37,621 nt of DNA from assembly GCA_052139835.1 (NCBI GenBank), contig JBKQVT010000071.1:1-37621 (forward strand), in the 5' to 3' direction. The notes beneath the pieces were generated by a model, which saw nothing but the letters and a program-made list of their open reading frames with translations, searched no databases and was not told the origin of the DNA. This DNA is from JBKQVT01 sp052139835 (GTDB lineage: Bacteria > Planctomycetota > Planctomycetia > Pirellulales > Thermoguttaceae). Positions within the stretch are counted from its first letter, which is position 1; the number at the start of each line of letters is the position of its first letter. The position numbers were made by a program, and so were the translations under genes. Positions 15,367 through 22,704 of the stretch are shown in pieces.

Positions 15367-16035
15367 ATGCCCCAAGAGCATCCGGTCCAAGTCCACTGGC
15401 ATGAGCACGCGGTTTCACGGGCGGAGCGTCAAACGCGCAACGGTCATGCCGGTTGCGTCGTGTGGTTCACCGGTCTGAGTGCCTGCGGCAAGAGCACCGT
15501 GGCCAACCTCGTCGACCACAAGCTGCATACCCAGGGGATGCAGAGCTTCGTGCTCGACGGCGACAATGTCCGCCATGGGCTGAACGCCGGGCCCGGCATG
15601 CTCAAGGACGTCCACGGCGCGGAATTTGCCCAGCGTTTCGGCCTGGGCTTCTCCGCCCAAGATCGGGAGGAGAATATCCGCCGCATCGGTGCCGTGGCGA
15701 AGCTGTTTTGCGACGCGGGGATCATCGCCATCACCGCCTTTATCAGCCCCTATCGGGTGGATCGTGACCGGGTCCGGGCCGCCTTGGGCAGGGGCGACTT
15801 CATCGAGATCTTCGTGGATGCACCGATCGAGGTATGCGAGGCCCGCGACCCCAAGGGGCTTTACAAAAAGGCTCGCGCCGGGGAGCTCAAGGGTTTTACC
15901 GGCATCGACGACCCCTACGAGACGCCCCTGAAGCCGGAACTCGTGCTCGATGCCGGCCGGCGCGGGGCCGAGGCCCTGGCCGACGAAGTCGTCGCCTATC
16001 TCAAGACGGCGGGAAAGCTAGGGATTAGGGATTAG
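15367..16035 (+). CDS. cysC: Adenylyl-sulfate (APS) kinase
   Basis: The 222-residue protein phosphorylates adenylyl sulfate to PAPS with ATP in sulfate activation. It shows the P-loop GLSACGKST, DGDNVRHGL, the FGLGFSAQDREENIRRIGAVAKLF segment (usual FS.EDR.ENIRR), FISPYRVDRDRVR, FVDAPIEVCEARDPKGLYKKARAGE and GFTGIDDPYE-P. ATG 15367 is chosen because AGGAG lies 10 bases upstream; an open frame extends to 15292 without homology. The last residues (GIRD) and the TAG stop are written by a GGGATTA repeat tract: the first two TAGs in the tract are out of frame and the third ends the gene. No ATP sulfurylase or other sulfate gene is in the window, so a role in sulfated-compound synthesis or assimilation stays open. 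Confidence 0.95.
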   Translation: MPQEHPVQVHWHEHAVSRAERQTRNGHAGCVVWFTGLSACGKSTVANLVDHKLHTQGMQSFVLDGDNVRHGLNAGPGMLKDVHGAEFAQRFGLGFSAQDREENIRRIGAVAKLFCDAGIIAITAFISPYRVDRDRVRAALGRGDFIEIFVDAPIEVCEARDPKGLYKKARAGELKGFTGIDDPYETPLKPELVLDAGRRGAEALADEVVAYLKTAGKLGIRD

Positions 16036-16064
16036 GGATTAGGGATTGGGGATTGGGGATTAGA
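16018..16064 (+). repeat. GGGATTA heptamer tract ending cysC
   Basis: Six to seven units of GGGATTA/GGGGATT run from inside the last codons of cysC into the spacer and are followed by a run of eight G. Regular GGG spacing makes this a G-quadruplex candidate on the coding strand, so in the mRNA 3' end as well. Confidence 0.85.
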
Positions 16065-16387
16065 GGGGGGGGCCAAGGGGCCGTGGCACGACGCTTGCGG
16101 TTTCGCAATCCGAATTCCGCCGTCCGCCCTCCCCCTTTCTTTAATTCTGCAAATCGCGCCCAGATCGGCTTGACAGTCCAAATCGCTTGCGATAGATTGG
16201 TTATTCGAGGCAGAAGCGGCTCGGATTGGGCCAAAGCGGTTTTTGCTTCAGGCATGGGTGCCGTCGCGGCCAGGAAGGCAGTTGCTTCTTCGGAGCAGCG
16301 GAAGGACCGTGACGATCCTTCCGACTCATCTCAACTTGACGTGTGCGGCCGGCGGTACTCCCTGTCAAGCGTGAGGGGGTGCGCACC
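16065..16387 (+). other. Spacer and leader upstream of the BON-like pair
   Basis: This 323-base stretch has no gene. It holds a promoter candidate (16170-16198) and, in the predicted leader, a hairpin with 8-bp arms CGGAAGGA/TCCTTCCG (16299-16323). The leader would be about 180 bases long. Confidence 0.5.
16170..16198 (+). promoter_or_regulatory. Putative sigma-70 promoter of the BON-like pair
   Basis: A perfect TTGACA (16170-16175) is followed after 17 bases by TAGATT (16193-16198), the best -35 in the window. Confidence 0.55.
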
Positions 16388-16615
16388 ATGGCAACGGCTT
16401 TAGCCACCAGGCAGACTCAGGCCAGGGCCCAGGCGGCCCTGATCGCCAGCCCGTTCTACGAGCTGCGCAAACTGGTGGTGGAGCATTGCGGCGAGGTCTT
16501 GGTGCTCTCGGGCGTTGTGTCCAGCTTCTATCACAAGCAAGTCGCCCAAGAGGTGGTCCGCTCCGTCTGCGAAGACCAGGATATCGAGGTCGATAACAGG
16601 ATTGACGTCCGCTGA
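16388..16615 (+). CDS. Small BON-domain-like protein 1
   Basis: The 75-residue protein consists of one BON-like unit: an N-terminal helix segment, then LVVEHCGEVLVLSGVVSSFYHKQVAQEVV and DIEVDNRIDV. BON domains are small alpha/beta modules that often bind membranes or sit in periplasmic proteins; no signal peptide is seen here, so it is probably cytoplasmic. GAGGGGG lies about 9 bases before ATG 16388; the open frame upstream to 16343 lacks homology. It is followed after 30 bases by a second protein with the same FY-KQ-AQ core, so the pair probably arose by duplication and is co-transcribed. Exact role unknown. Confidence 0.78.
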   Translation: MATALATRQTQARAQAALIASPFYELRKLVVEHCGEVLVLSGVVSSFYHKQVAQEVVRSVCEDQDIEVDNRIDVR

Positions 16616-16645
16616 ACAGGTCCGGCGGCAGCAAGGAGGAGAACC

Positions 16646-16933
16646 ATGCCCAACAGTCCAAAGGCTGAAGCATCGTCGCGGCCCTCGTCTTCGGCCCCTG
16701 TGTTTCCCCTGCCCGATACCGTGGAAGAGGCCGAGCGGCTGGTGGCCTCGATCGAGCGGGCCGTCCAGGAGGGAACCAGCGGGGGAGTCGAGGACCTTTG
16801 CGTCCAGGTCAATCGCGACGGCGTCCTCTTGACCGGGCGCTGCGAGACCTTCTATTGCAAGCAGTTGGCTCAGCAAGCCGCCATGACGATGCCCGGCGGC
16901 CAGCGGCTGGTCAACCACATCCAGGTCTCGTAA
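16646..16933 (+). CDS. Small BON-domain-like protein 2
   Basis: The 95-residue protein has a Ser/Pro-rich N-terminal extension (residues 1-22) and a BON-like core: TVEEAERLVASIERAV, VQVNRDGVLLTGRCETFYCKQLAQQAA and GGQRLVNHIQVS at the very end. It shares the V-L-G....FY-KQ-AQ core with the preceding gene but is otherwise diverged. AAGGAGGAG directly precedes ATG 16646, the best ribosome site of this region, so it is likely made in larger amounts than its neighbour. It converges on the EF-hand gene, with a half copy of the GCGAGCC repeat in between. Function unknown. Confidence 0.75.
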   Translation: MPNSPKAEASSRPSSSAPVFPLPDTVEEAERLVASIERAVQEGTSGGVEDLCVQVNRDGVLLTGRCETFYCKQLAQQAAMTMPGGQRLVNHIQVS

Positions 16934-16970
16934 CAAGGCGGAGGGCGGAAGGGGGAAGGCGAGCCAAGGC

Positions 16971-16997
16971 GAGCCGCGGGGTTTATCTCGCGGGTGC
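16971..16997. repeat. Half copy of the GCGAGCCG palindromic element
   Basis: GCGAGCCGCGGGGTTTAT followed by CTCGCGG is a slightly degraded left half of the element seen intact at 25608-25688. It lies between the convergent BON and EF-hand genes. Confidence 0.6.
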
Positions 16998-17017
16998 CCG
17001 GCAGCCCTCCCCGCCGC

Positions 17018-17722
17018 TCATTTATGGCCGTGGCCATGGCCGCCATGCCCGTGATGGCCGTGGTGCCCGTGATGACCATGGTGCCCGTGGTGGCCATGAT
17101 GGTGACCATGGTGCCCGTGATGGCCGTGGTGCGGATGATGGCCATGGCCATGGTGCCCATGGTGTCCGTGGCCGCCGTGGTAGCCAGGATGCCCGGGGTG
17201 GTGATGGTGGATCGGCCGCCAATGATCGTATCCCCATCCCGACCAGGCCCCCGACCCCTGGTTCCAGCCGTTGTTCCAATGCCAGCCGTACCGCCACGGC
17301 CACCAGTAATTCCATCCGCAGGGGTAGGCCAACTGCACGGTGTAGTTGCCGGCGGCGGCGAAATAGGCATTCTGCACCGTCGCGTAATCCTGGGTCTGGC
17401 GGGCGTAGGCGGCCAGGAACTCGGCCAGGCTCACGCGGCCGTCCTTGTTGGTGTCCATCCACACGAAGAGTTGCTCCGCCCGCGCCCTGTCCGTGACCCA
17501 CGGGGCGGCGAGGAACTCTTGCAGGGTCAAGTAGCCATCGTGGTTCTTGTCGAGCCACTGGAAGATTTTTTTCGGTCCGGGGTGGTGCGGCCGCGCCTGG
17601 GGCACGACCATTGGCCCGGCCTGTGGCGCCAGCGGCGGAGATGTGCTAGGCGGATCAGCCCAGGTTGCCGCGGGCATGGAAAACAGCAGCACGGTGGTCA
17701 GACAAAATTGCAGCTTCGACAT
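17018..17722 (-). CDS. Secreted EF-hand protein with His/Gly-rich tail
   Basis: The 234-residue protein starts with a signal peptide (MSKLQFCLTTVLLFSMPAATWA, cleavage near 22). Two canonical EF-hand loops follow, D58-KNHDGYLTLQ-E69 and D90-TNKDGRVSLA-E101, with all calcium-ligand positions filled. Residues about 130-172 are rich in Trp, Tyr and Asn, and the last 60 or so residues are almost only His and Gly in GHH triplets, encoded by 9-bp DNA repeats. The tail should bind Ni, Zn, Cu or Co; the EF-hands bind calcium. A role as an exported metal buffer or sensor is inference. ATG 17722 is chosen for the signal peptide and an AAAGGAGAG site 6 bases before it; a longer frame to 17800 has neither. 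Its leader carries two hairpins. Confidence 0.85.
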   Translation of the reverse strand: MSKLQFCLTTVLLFSMPAATWADPPSTSPPLAPQAGPMVVPQARPHHPGPKKIFQWLDKNHDGYLTLQEFLAAPWVTDRARAEQLFVWMDTNKDGRVSLAEFLAAYARQTQDYATVQNAYFAAAGNYTVQLAYPCGWNYWWPWRYGWHWNNGWNQGSGAWSGWGYDHWRPIHHHHPGHPGYHGGHGHHGHHGHGHHPHHGHHGHHGHHHGHHGHHGHHGHHGHHGHGGHGHGHK

Positions 17723-17744
17723 GGTGTCTCTCCTTTGGAGGCCG

Positions 17745-17802
17745 AAGGGGAAAATCCCCTTCCGCGGATGTCGCGCTTCCGGCACGCCCGGAAGCCGCAT
17801 CC
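17745..17802 (-). promoter_or_regulatory. Two hairpins in the leader of the EF-hand gene
   Basis: AAGGGG/CCCCTT (17745-17761, 5-base loop) lies just upstream of the ribosome site, and GCTTCCGG/CCGGAAGC (17775-17795, 5-base loop, extended by GGATG/CATCC outside an internal loop) lies above it. They could control translation, but no known riboswitch class was recognised. Confidence 0.4.
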
Positions 17803-18077
17803 CTTGGCCTTCTAAATCTTAGAACCCCGGCGTAGGGGAAAGGTTTCTGGCGGCGTCGGCGGCGGCGGGGCGTGTTTCGCGCAATGTTGCAAAGGGCGCG
17901 GAATCTGCCGGATATCCGGATTTGCGCAGGGGAAAAGCCCGGAATTTTTCGTGCGTTGGACACCCTGCACGTTTGAGACCGAGACCCCAGAACGGGCGCA
18001 GGCCACGGCTGTCGCGTGACGCCTTTTAATCCGGAGGTTTATCCCCGCGGTTGGTCGGGCCTACGTTGCCGGGCCGT
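17803..18077. other. Intergenic region with palindromic half repeat
   Basis: No gene is seen. It contains TCCGGATATCCGGA-like symmetry near 17910 (CCGGATATCCGG) and, at about 18030-18060, a half copy of the repeat family (GAGGTTTATCCCCGCGG) close to the stop of the coiled-coil membrane protein. Confidence 0.45.
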
Positions 18078-18779
18078 TTAGAAGAAACCGCCGCCGCCGC
18101 CGCCGCCGCGACCGCCGAAGGGCATGGGCGTGCCGTTCTGCGCGGCCCGCTGCATCAGGGCCTGCCTATAAATCTGGCCTTGGGCGCGTTCCGCAGGCGT
18201 GCTGGAATCGAGAAACCGCTTGGCGCCATCCATGCGCCCTTGGCCGGCAACCCGCCCTTGATTGCCTTGGGCGCCGTTGCGCTGGTTCGGGCCTTGCCCG
18301 CCGCCCTGCGCATTGGCCGCGTTGCCCTGCTGGCCGGCTTGCTGGCGGGCAGCCCGCATCGCATCCCTCATCTTCTGCATCTCGGCGAGTTGCTGATCCA
18401 GAAAGGCTTCCTTCTTGTCGGGCGGCAGGGCCGCGTAGATGGCGGCCCGCCGGCCCCATTCCCGCCGCATCTGCTCCCCCCTGGACCTCCAGGCCTCCTC
18501 GCGCTGCGCGCGGGTGAGCGGCTCCATTGCCTTGCCCAGCTCCTGCATCCGCTTGGCGCGCTCCTGCGCTGAGAGTTTCGGGTCGGACAACTTGGCCTGC
18601 AACTGCTGAACGTGCTTCAAGTTCGGATCGGTGCGGCAGATTTTCCAGATTCCCAAGGCCGTCGTGCACGTCAGTAGCAGGACCACTACGATCAGAATCG
18701 CTCGGTTGCGGCGGGAGCGGAGGGCCCCGGCGGCCATCTCCAGCAGGACCATCGCGATCAGCATGATTTGCTTGAACAC
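18078..18779 (-). CDS. Membrane-anchored coiled-coil protein of unknown function
   Basis: The 233-residue protein has a hydrophobic start (FKQIMLIAMVLLEMAAGAL), a basic patch RSRRNR, then a membrane helix (about residues 28-45). The rest is predicted outside the cytoplasm: charged helical sequence rich in Glu, Arg and Gln (about 55-140), a Gly/Asn/Gln-rich linker and a Gly-rich end (FGGRGGGGGGGFF). Motifs such as KLSAQERAKRMQELGKAMEPL and LTRAQREE recall uncharacterised planctomycete proteins. The GTG at 18779 is chosen because GAAGGAGG sits 7 bases before it and it falls 19 bases past the stop of the prepilin-like gene; the longer frame to 18836 would overlap that gene. The two are probably co-transcribed. 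Function unknown. Confidence 0.72.
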   Translation of the reverse strand: MFKQIMLIAMVLLEMAAGALRSRRNRAILIVVVLLLTCTTALGIWKICRTDPNLKHVQQLQAKLSDPKLSAQERAKRMQELGKAMEPLTRAQREEAWRSRGEQMRREWGRRAAIYAALPPDKKEAFLDQQLAEMQKMRDAMRAARQQAGQQGNAANAQGGGQGPNQRNGAQGNQGRVAGQGRMDGAKRFLDSSTPAERAQGQIYRQALMQRAAQNGTPMPFGGRGGGGGGGFF

Positions 18780-18798
18780 GTTCCGACCTCCTTCATAG

Positions 18799-19473
18799 TC
18801 AATAAGCCGAAACCCCGTTATCCGCGTGCCCGTCAAGGAAAAGGAAATTCTTCCCGCCCAGGTGAAAGTCGATCAAGACCATCGGCAAACTGCTCGCGGA
18901 CGAACTGCTCGCGGACGAACTGGTGCCGGAGGACGTTCCGTCGGTCGACAACAGGTCGGAGGCGTCCCACGTCGTCGCGTCACAGTTGCAGGCGCCGGGC
19001 GGGTAGCCGCCGAAGTCGCCCATGATCCAAATCACCGACGAAGATCGGCCTTGCTGAAACTCGGCGCGGGTCTTGCCGGCGGCACGCCAGCCGAAATATT
19101 CGTAACTCAGCCCCTCCTGTTGAAAACAGTGGGCGAAGTCGCCCGGACAGTTAAAGACCTTGGTGTCTTTCTCGATAAAGGGCGCCAGGAGCGTGACCAT
19201 GGTTTGCTTCTGCGGGAAGGCGGTGGGCAGGCTGGCCGCGTCCGGATAGCGCGCCCCCACGCCGCGCACGTCCATGTAACCCTCAAATGCGATGCCGATC
19301 TGGTGCAGGTTGTTCAAGCACTGCGTCCGCCGCGCCGCCTCGCGGACCTTCTGCACCCCCTCCATGCCAAGGCCAACCAGGGTGCCGATGATCGTAATGA
19401 CCACCAGCAACTCCACCAGCGAAAAGCCCGGACGCCGGTCGGATCTGGAGCGATCGATTCGATTTGCACTCAT
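18799..19473 (-). CDS. DUF1559 prepilin-like (type IV pilin/pseudopilin) protein
   Basis: The 224-residue protein carries a class III prepilin signal: short basic leader, RRPGFSLVELLVVITIIGTLVGLG with the Gly-Phe cleavage site and Glu at +5, then VQKVREAARRTQCLNNLHQIGIA, the standard start of DUF1559 proteins that are hugely expanded in planctomycetes. Four Cys lie in the head domain (CPGDFAHC, CNC). The C-terminus FLDGHADNG matches the family's DG-box. A Ser-run (SSSASSSSASS, about residues 190-203) is unusual. ATG 19473 is chosen by the short leader; GGAG lies 9 bases upstream. The expected peptidase PilD is not in the window. It probably forms an operon with the coiled-coil gene downstream. 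Confidence 0.92.
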   Translation of the reverse strand: MSANRIDRSRSDRRPGFSLVELLVVITIIGTLVGLGMEGVQKVREAARRTQCLNNLHQIGIAFEGYMDVRGVGARYPDAASLPTAFPQKQTMVTLLAPFIEKDTKVFNCPGDFAHCFQQEGLSYEYFGWRAAGKTRAEFQQGRSSSVIWIMGDFGGYPPGACNCDATTWDASDLLSTDGTSSGTSSSASSSSASSLPMVLIDFHLGGKNFLFLDGHADNGVSAY

Positions 19474-19651
19474 ATTTTCCAACTCCGTCGGCACGCGATG
19501 GGTCGAGGCAGAGTCCGGCCGAGCGTGCCGATTGCCAGGGTGGGGCGTGTAGCTAGTTCGTCTCATTATGCCCCGAGTTCGGAAAAAAAGCAATGTCCGC
19601 GCCCCACCCTCCAGCGACCGGCCACCTCACGGTAGGAACCTTATCCCACAA

Positions 19652-19681
19652 CTGTCACCTCCGGAATGGACCAGTTATAAT
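19652..19681 (+). promoter_or_regulatory. Putative promoter of the transglutaminase-like gene
   Basis: CTGTCA (19652-19657) and a perfect TATAAT (19676-19681) are 18 bases apart, predicting a leader of about 110 bases. Confidence 0.45.
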
Positions 19682-19797
19682 AAACCCGTGTGGACGTAAC
19701 TGGTTGCGAAAAAAAAGGAAATGCACCAGGGAGACACGAAGGGCACGGAGGAAGACGGAACCGGGCAGCGCTTTTAACACATTTTGAGGATGCAAAA

Positions 19798-20865
19798 ATG
19801 GGCCTGTTCCCCCCGCGCGGGGCAATCCTGTGGCCACGGCGATTCGGAGCGTGGTTGCTCAGCGCGGCCGCCGCGTGCTGCATGGCAGCGGGGACTCCCG
19901 GCGCGGCCCAAGGTCTGGCACCCCCAGCGGCGGAAGGGCCCCCGCCGCGCGGGGCACCCGCCACCGTCCAACAGGTCGATTTCGGTGTGGTCCTGAAGGC
20001 CCAAGGGGGCGGCTTCAAGAACCTCACGGTCACCGTCGCCGTCCCCGCCGATTGGCCGGACCAGCAGCGCGTCCGGGTAGTCAAGGAAGACCTCCCCCCT
20101 GGTGCGACCGTCACCTACCAGCCGATCGACGACGTCGGCCGACAAATGCGCGTGACGATCCCGTCCTTGCCCGCCAACCGGGAGGTTCGGGCGGTGACGA
20201 CCTTCGCGGTGGAGAGGCTGACGGCGCCGCCGCTGGCGGAGGAGGCCGGCGGCTTCCGCGCCGCCTCGCGCCACGGCCTGCCCCGCAAGGTGGCCGTCCA
20301 CCTGACGCCCAGCCCGAAAATCGAAAGCGACAATGCCCAGGTCCATCAGGCCGCCAAGGAGGTGGTCGGCGATCGTAGCGGCGCCTGGGAGAAGGTCGAG
20401 GCCATCCACCGCTGGGTCCACGAGAAGATCGAGTTCGCCGGCGACATGGAAAACGTGCAGACCTGCCCGCAGACGCTGCAAGACCGCCGCGGCGTCTGCG
20501 CGGAAATGAACTCGTTGAACGTGGCGATGTTGCGGGCGGAAGGGTTTCCGGCGCGCCTGGTCCGCATCCCCGGCCATTGCTACTATGAAGTCTACCTCTT
20601 GGACGCCGAGGGCCGGGGACATTGGCTCGCCGGCGATGCCTCGCGAAACGCCACGATTACCCCCGGCCAATCGATCGCGGGCATGATCCTGCAAAAAGGC
20701 GACAACGTCACGATCATCGACCCGAAGACGAAGCGGCGGACCAAGGGGCGATTCCTCTCGGAGACGGCCGTCGGTCTGCCGCAATCCAGTGCCGCCAAGC
20801 TCTCCTTGCAGGTGATCAGCCCGGCCATGAAGGCCACGCCCAAGAGCACCGTTTCCCCGCATTGA
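19798..20865 (+). CDS. Exported transglutaminase-like (papain-fold) protein
   Basis: The 355-residue protein starts with a basic and then hydrophobic stretch (FGAWLLSAAAACCMAAGTPGAAQG) that should be a signal peptide or lipoprotein-like leader. After a beta-rich N-terminal domain (about 55-150) comes a transglutaminase-core domain: AIHRWVHEKIEF, RRGVCAEMNSLNVAMLRAEGFPARLV with C234, GHCYYEVYLLD with H260, and HWLAGDAS with D280, giving a complete Cys-His-Asp triad. Such domains are usually proteases, amidases or cross-linking enzymes acting outside the cytoplasm; the substrate is unknown. ATG 19798 follows GAGGA by 7 bases; the frame is open to 19690 but starts at the predicted transcription start. 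It converges on the zinc-ribbon gene 23 bases away. Confidence 0.88.
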   Translation: MGLFPPRGAILWPRRFGAWLLSAAAACCMAAGTPGAAQGLAPPAAEGPPPRGAPATVQQVDFGVVLKAQGGGFKNLTVTVAVPADWPDQQRVRVVKEDLPPGATVTYQPIDDVGRQMRVTIPSLPANREVRAVTTFAVERLTAPPLAEEAGGFRAASRHGLPRKVAVHLTPSPKIESDNAQVHQAAKEVVGDRSGAWEKVEAIHRWVHEKIEFAGDMENVQTCPQTLQDRRGVCAEMNSLNVAMLRAEGFPARLVRIPGHCYYEVYLLDAEGRGHWLAGDASRNATITPGQSIAGMILQKGDNVTIIDPKTKRRTKGRFLSETAVGLPQSSAAKLSLQVISPAMKATPKSTVSPH

Positions 20866-20888
20866 AGACCGCGGACGCGGCCGGGCGT

Positions 20889-21611
20889 TCAGTCGCCCAG
20901 CATCGGGTAGTGGCCCGTCTTGGTCCTCTCGGCGTTCCAAGTCTTGAAGTTGATGCGGGACTGGGTTGTGGGATACTCGGGGATCCGCCAGTCGTTGCTG
21001 TTGAACCCTTCGTCGAGGATTTGCGCCGCCGCGTTGTTATTGACCCCGTACTGCTGTTGAATCGCCCGCCACCGCTGCTGGCAGGGCTCGCCCATGCCGA
21101 GCTTGTCGACGGCTTCGACGAGGTCGAAGAAGAGTTGCTTCCGCTGCGCCAGGTTCAAGCCGAACTTGATATCCTCCTTGACAGAATTGTTCGTCGTCGC
21201 CGGCGGCTTGGGGTCCTCGCCGGAAAACTTCACCACTACGATAATCAAGCCCACCACCAGGACCGCGGCGCCCAGGCCGCCGAGGATGAGGACCTCCACC
21301 GGTGGCTTTTTCGCCTGCTTGCGGGCCGGCGAGAGGCTCGCCGGGCGGGGGGGCGGGCCGTTGCCGCCGGCGGACCACGACGGGCCCGTGCTCCGCGGCC
21401 TCGTGTCCCGCAAGTCGCCCAGGAAATCCATGCTCCCCGCGCCTGCCCTGGCCGTCAGCGAAGGCGGTCCCGCGGCGGCAGGCTCGGCAGCGGCGGCGCC
21501 GGGCGCCACAAACGCGGCCTTGCAATGGGGACACACCACGCGCTGGCCCGCCAATTCCGCGCGCAGGGCCATCTGGCAATCACAGTGGGGGCAAGAAATA
21601 GCTTCAGCCAT
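20889..21611 (-). CDS. Zinc-ribbon single-pass membrane protein
   Basis: The 240-residue protein opens with a zinc ribbon (SCPHCDCQM, then VVCPHCKAAF, residues 7-34), followed by an Ala/Pro/Gly-rich disordered part, a KQAKK positive patch and one membrane helix (about 107-128). The C-terminal 110 residues should lie outside the cytoplasm, with GLNLAQRKQLFFDLVEAVDKL and QQRWRAIQQQYGVNNNAAAQIL helices and an IPEYPTTQSR loop. The plan echoes the zinc-ribbon protein at 1283-2338, except that the helix is central. ATG 21611 is placed by the ribbon; TATACT lies about 65 bases upstream. It belongs to a planctomycete family of unknown function. Confidence 0.82.
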   Translation of the reverse strand: MAEAISCPHCDCQMALRAELAGQRVVCPHCKAAFVAPGAAAAEPAAAGPPSLTARAGAGSMDFLGDLRDTRPRSTGPSWSAGGNGPPPRPASLSPARKQAKKPPVEVLILGGLGAAVLVVGLIIVVVKFSGEDPKPPATTNNSVKEDIKFGLNLAQRKQLFFDLVEAVDKLGMGEPCQQRWRAIQQQYGVNNNAAAQILDEGFNSNDWRIPEYPTTQSRINFKTWNAERTKTGHYPMLGD

Positions 21612-21671
21612 GACAAAATCCAACGGCTCGGCGGGCGACTGTTCCGGAAAACTCGCGGGTACAACCGCTTG

Positions 21672-21700
21672 AGTATAAACCACGCCGCCGCCCTTGAAAA
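21672..21700 (-). promoter_or_regulatory. Putative promoter of the zinc-ribbon gene
   Basis: On the minus strand TTTTCA (21700-21695) and TATACT (21677-21672) are 17 bases apart. Confidence 0.35.
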
Positions 21701-22079
21701 GCCCCGGGCCCAGGGGCACCCGCACGGCGGCGACTGCCCCGAATTCCGCCTTCCGAACTCCGAATTCCTTACAACCGCCACGGCCCACCGACTCGCCCCC
21801 AAGAGGTGCAATTGTTATCTCCGAAACTTCCCCTGCTCTCGGTCGGCGAGGCTGCGGCTGCCAGATTCTTCGCCGCAGGCACTACCATCGTCCAGGCCAG
21901 CGATTTCCCGGCAATCAACGCGGAAATGCCGTAATGCGGGCTGCTGGCTGGTCGAATCCACCCATGGCTGCCCGTCGCGGCACACGCCGGCCAAAACCAC
22001 TACGGCCGCCGCGGACCACCCGCGAGCCCCCGGGAGACCGATCCTCCCGTTGGCCAGCGCCGCGTGTGCCGGGCAGGAA
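21701..22079. other. Intergenic stretch without a convincing gene
   Basis: Frames here give Pro/Arg-rich, low-quality translations. A short frame near 21813-21938 (TTG start, about 41 residues) has reasonable codons but no ribosome site. Near 21740-21770 there is a loose direct repeat around CCGAATTCC, also seen near 16110. Confidence 0.4.
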
Positions 22080-22184
22080 GCAGAAGTTAGAAGTTAGGAG
22101 TCAGAAGTTAGAAGTGTTTGACCGCGGGCGTTTCGCGATTCTAACTCCTAACTCCTGACTCCTAACTCCTGGCTTCTAGCTTCC
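22080..22184. repeat. Heptamer tracts as an inverted pair
   Basis: AGTTAGA/AGTTAGG/AGTCAGA units (22080-22116) face reverse-complement CTAACTC/CTGACTC units (about 22138-22184) across a loop of about 22 bases. It is the same unit family and arrangement as at 1176-1271 and sits immediately before the ribosome site of the Cys-rich gene. Confidence 0.85.
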
Positions 22185-22208
22185 ACATTCTCAAAAGGAG
22201 TGCAAACC

Positions 22209-22547
22209 ATGCGATGGATCCTCTCCCTGGGGATGCTGGCCGCGGTCTGTGCCTGGGCCGGTTCGGCGGCCGCATACCAGCCGGCTCCCCTCCAGATCGC
22301 GTATTATGACTATCAGATCATCCCGGCCTACCGCGGACAGGCCTGTACGATGCCGCCGAGCTTCACCCCCGGACCGATCTGCTGCGAATCCGCCTGCTGT
22401 TGCTGCCTCCATGTCTGGGACGACTACTGCCAGCCGAAGCCGTGTTGCCGCCTGCTGCATTGGGGACACCGGGCGTCGGCCTGCGACGGTGGTCAGCCGG
22501 CCGGTGACGGCGGCCAGCGGCCCTGTGCCGCCTGTGGTGGGCAATAG
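22209..22547 (+). CDS. Small Cys-rich secreted protein
   Basis: The 112-residue protein has a clear signal peptide (MRWILSLGMLAAVCAWAGSAAA, cleavage near 22). The mature part has about 15 Cys in 90 residues, clustered as CCESACCCC near residues 57-65 and PCCRLL further on, plus CAAC at the end. Such density suggests disulfide-stabilised or metal-binding structure. AAAAGGAG lies 8 bases before ATG 22209; a GTG at 22200 overlaps that site. A strong intrinsic terminator follows about 110 bases after the stop, so it is a single-gene unit. Small Cys-rich exported proteins are common in planctomycetes but I do not recognise a named family. Confidence 0.72.
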   Translation: MRWILSLGMLAAVCAWAGSAAAYQPAPLQIAYYDYQIIPAYRGQACTMPPSFTPGPICCESACCCCLHVWDDYCQPKPCCRLLHWGHRASACDGGQPAGDGGQRPCAACGGQ

Positions 22548-22628
22548 CCCCCGCGCAAGAAAGCAAAATCGGCTCCAGGCGGAGAACCGCTGCGGCCGAT
22601 ATAACTAGCATAGACCTGCCGGGAGGGC

Positions 22629-22645
22629 GGGACACTCGGTGTCCC
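22629..22645 (+). repeat. Small perfect hairpin
   Basis: GGGACAC and GTGTCCC around a 3-base loop, between the Cys-rich gene and its terminator. It may stabilise the mRNA 3' end. Confidence 0.5.
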
Positions 22646-22656
22646 GTTTCAGGATC

Positions 22657-22702
22657 AAGATCATGGTACGCCGACGGATCGGTGTACCCTGATCTTTTTT
22701 TT
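22657..22702 (+). terminator. Rho-independent terminator of the Cys-rich gene
   Basis: AAGATCA (22657-22663) pairs with TGATCTT (22690-22696), continued inward by GGTAC/GTACC, and is followed by an unbroken T run to 22702. This is the only textbook intrinsic terminator in the window. Confidence 0.85.
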
Positions 22703-22704
22703 GC

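Noticed and set aside
21813..21938. 41-codon frame with a TTG start in the spacer before the Cys-rich gene
   Set aside because: No ribosome site, no recognisable motif; sequence composition alone is not enough.
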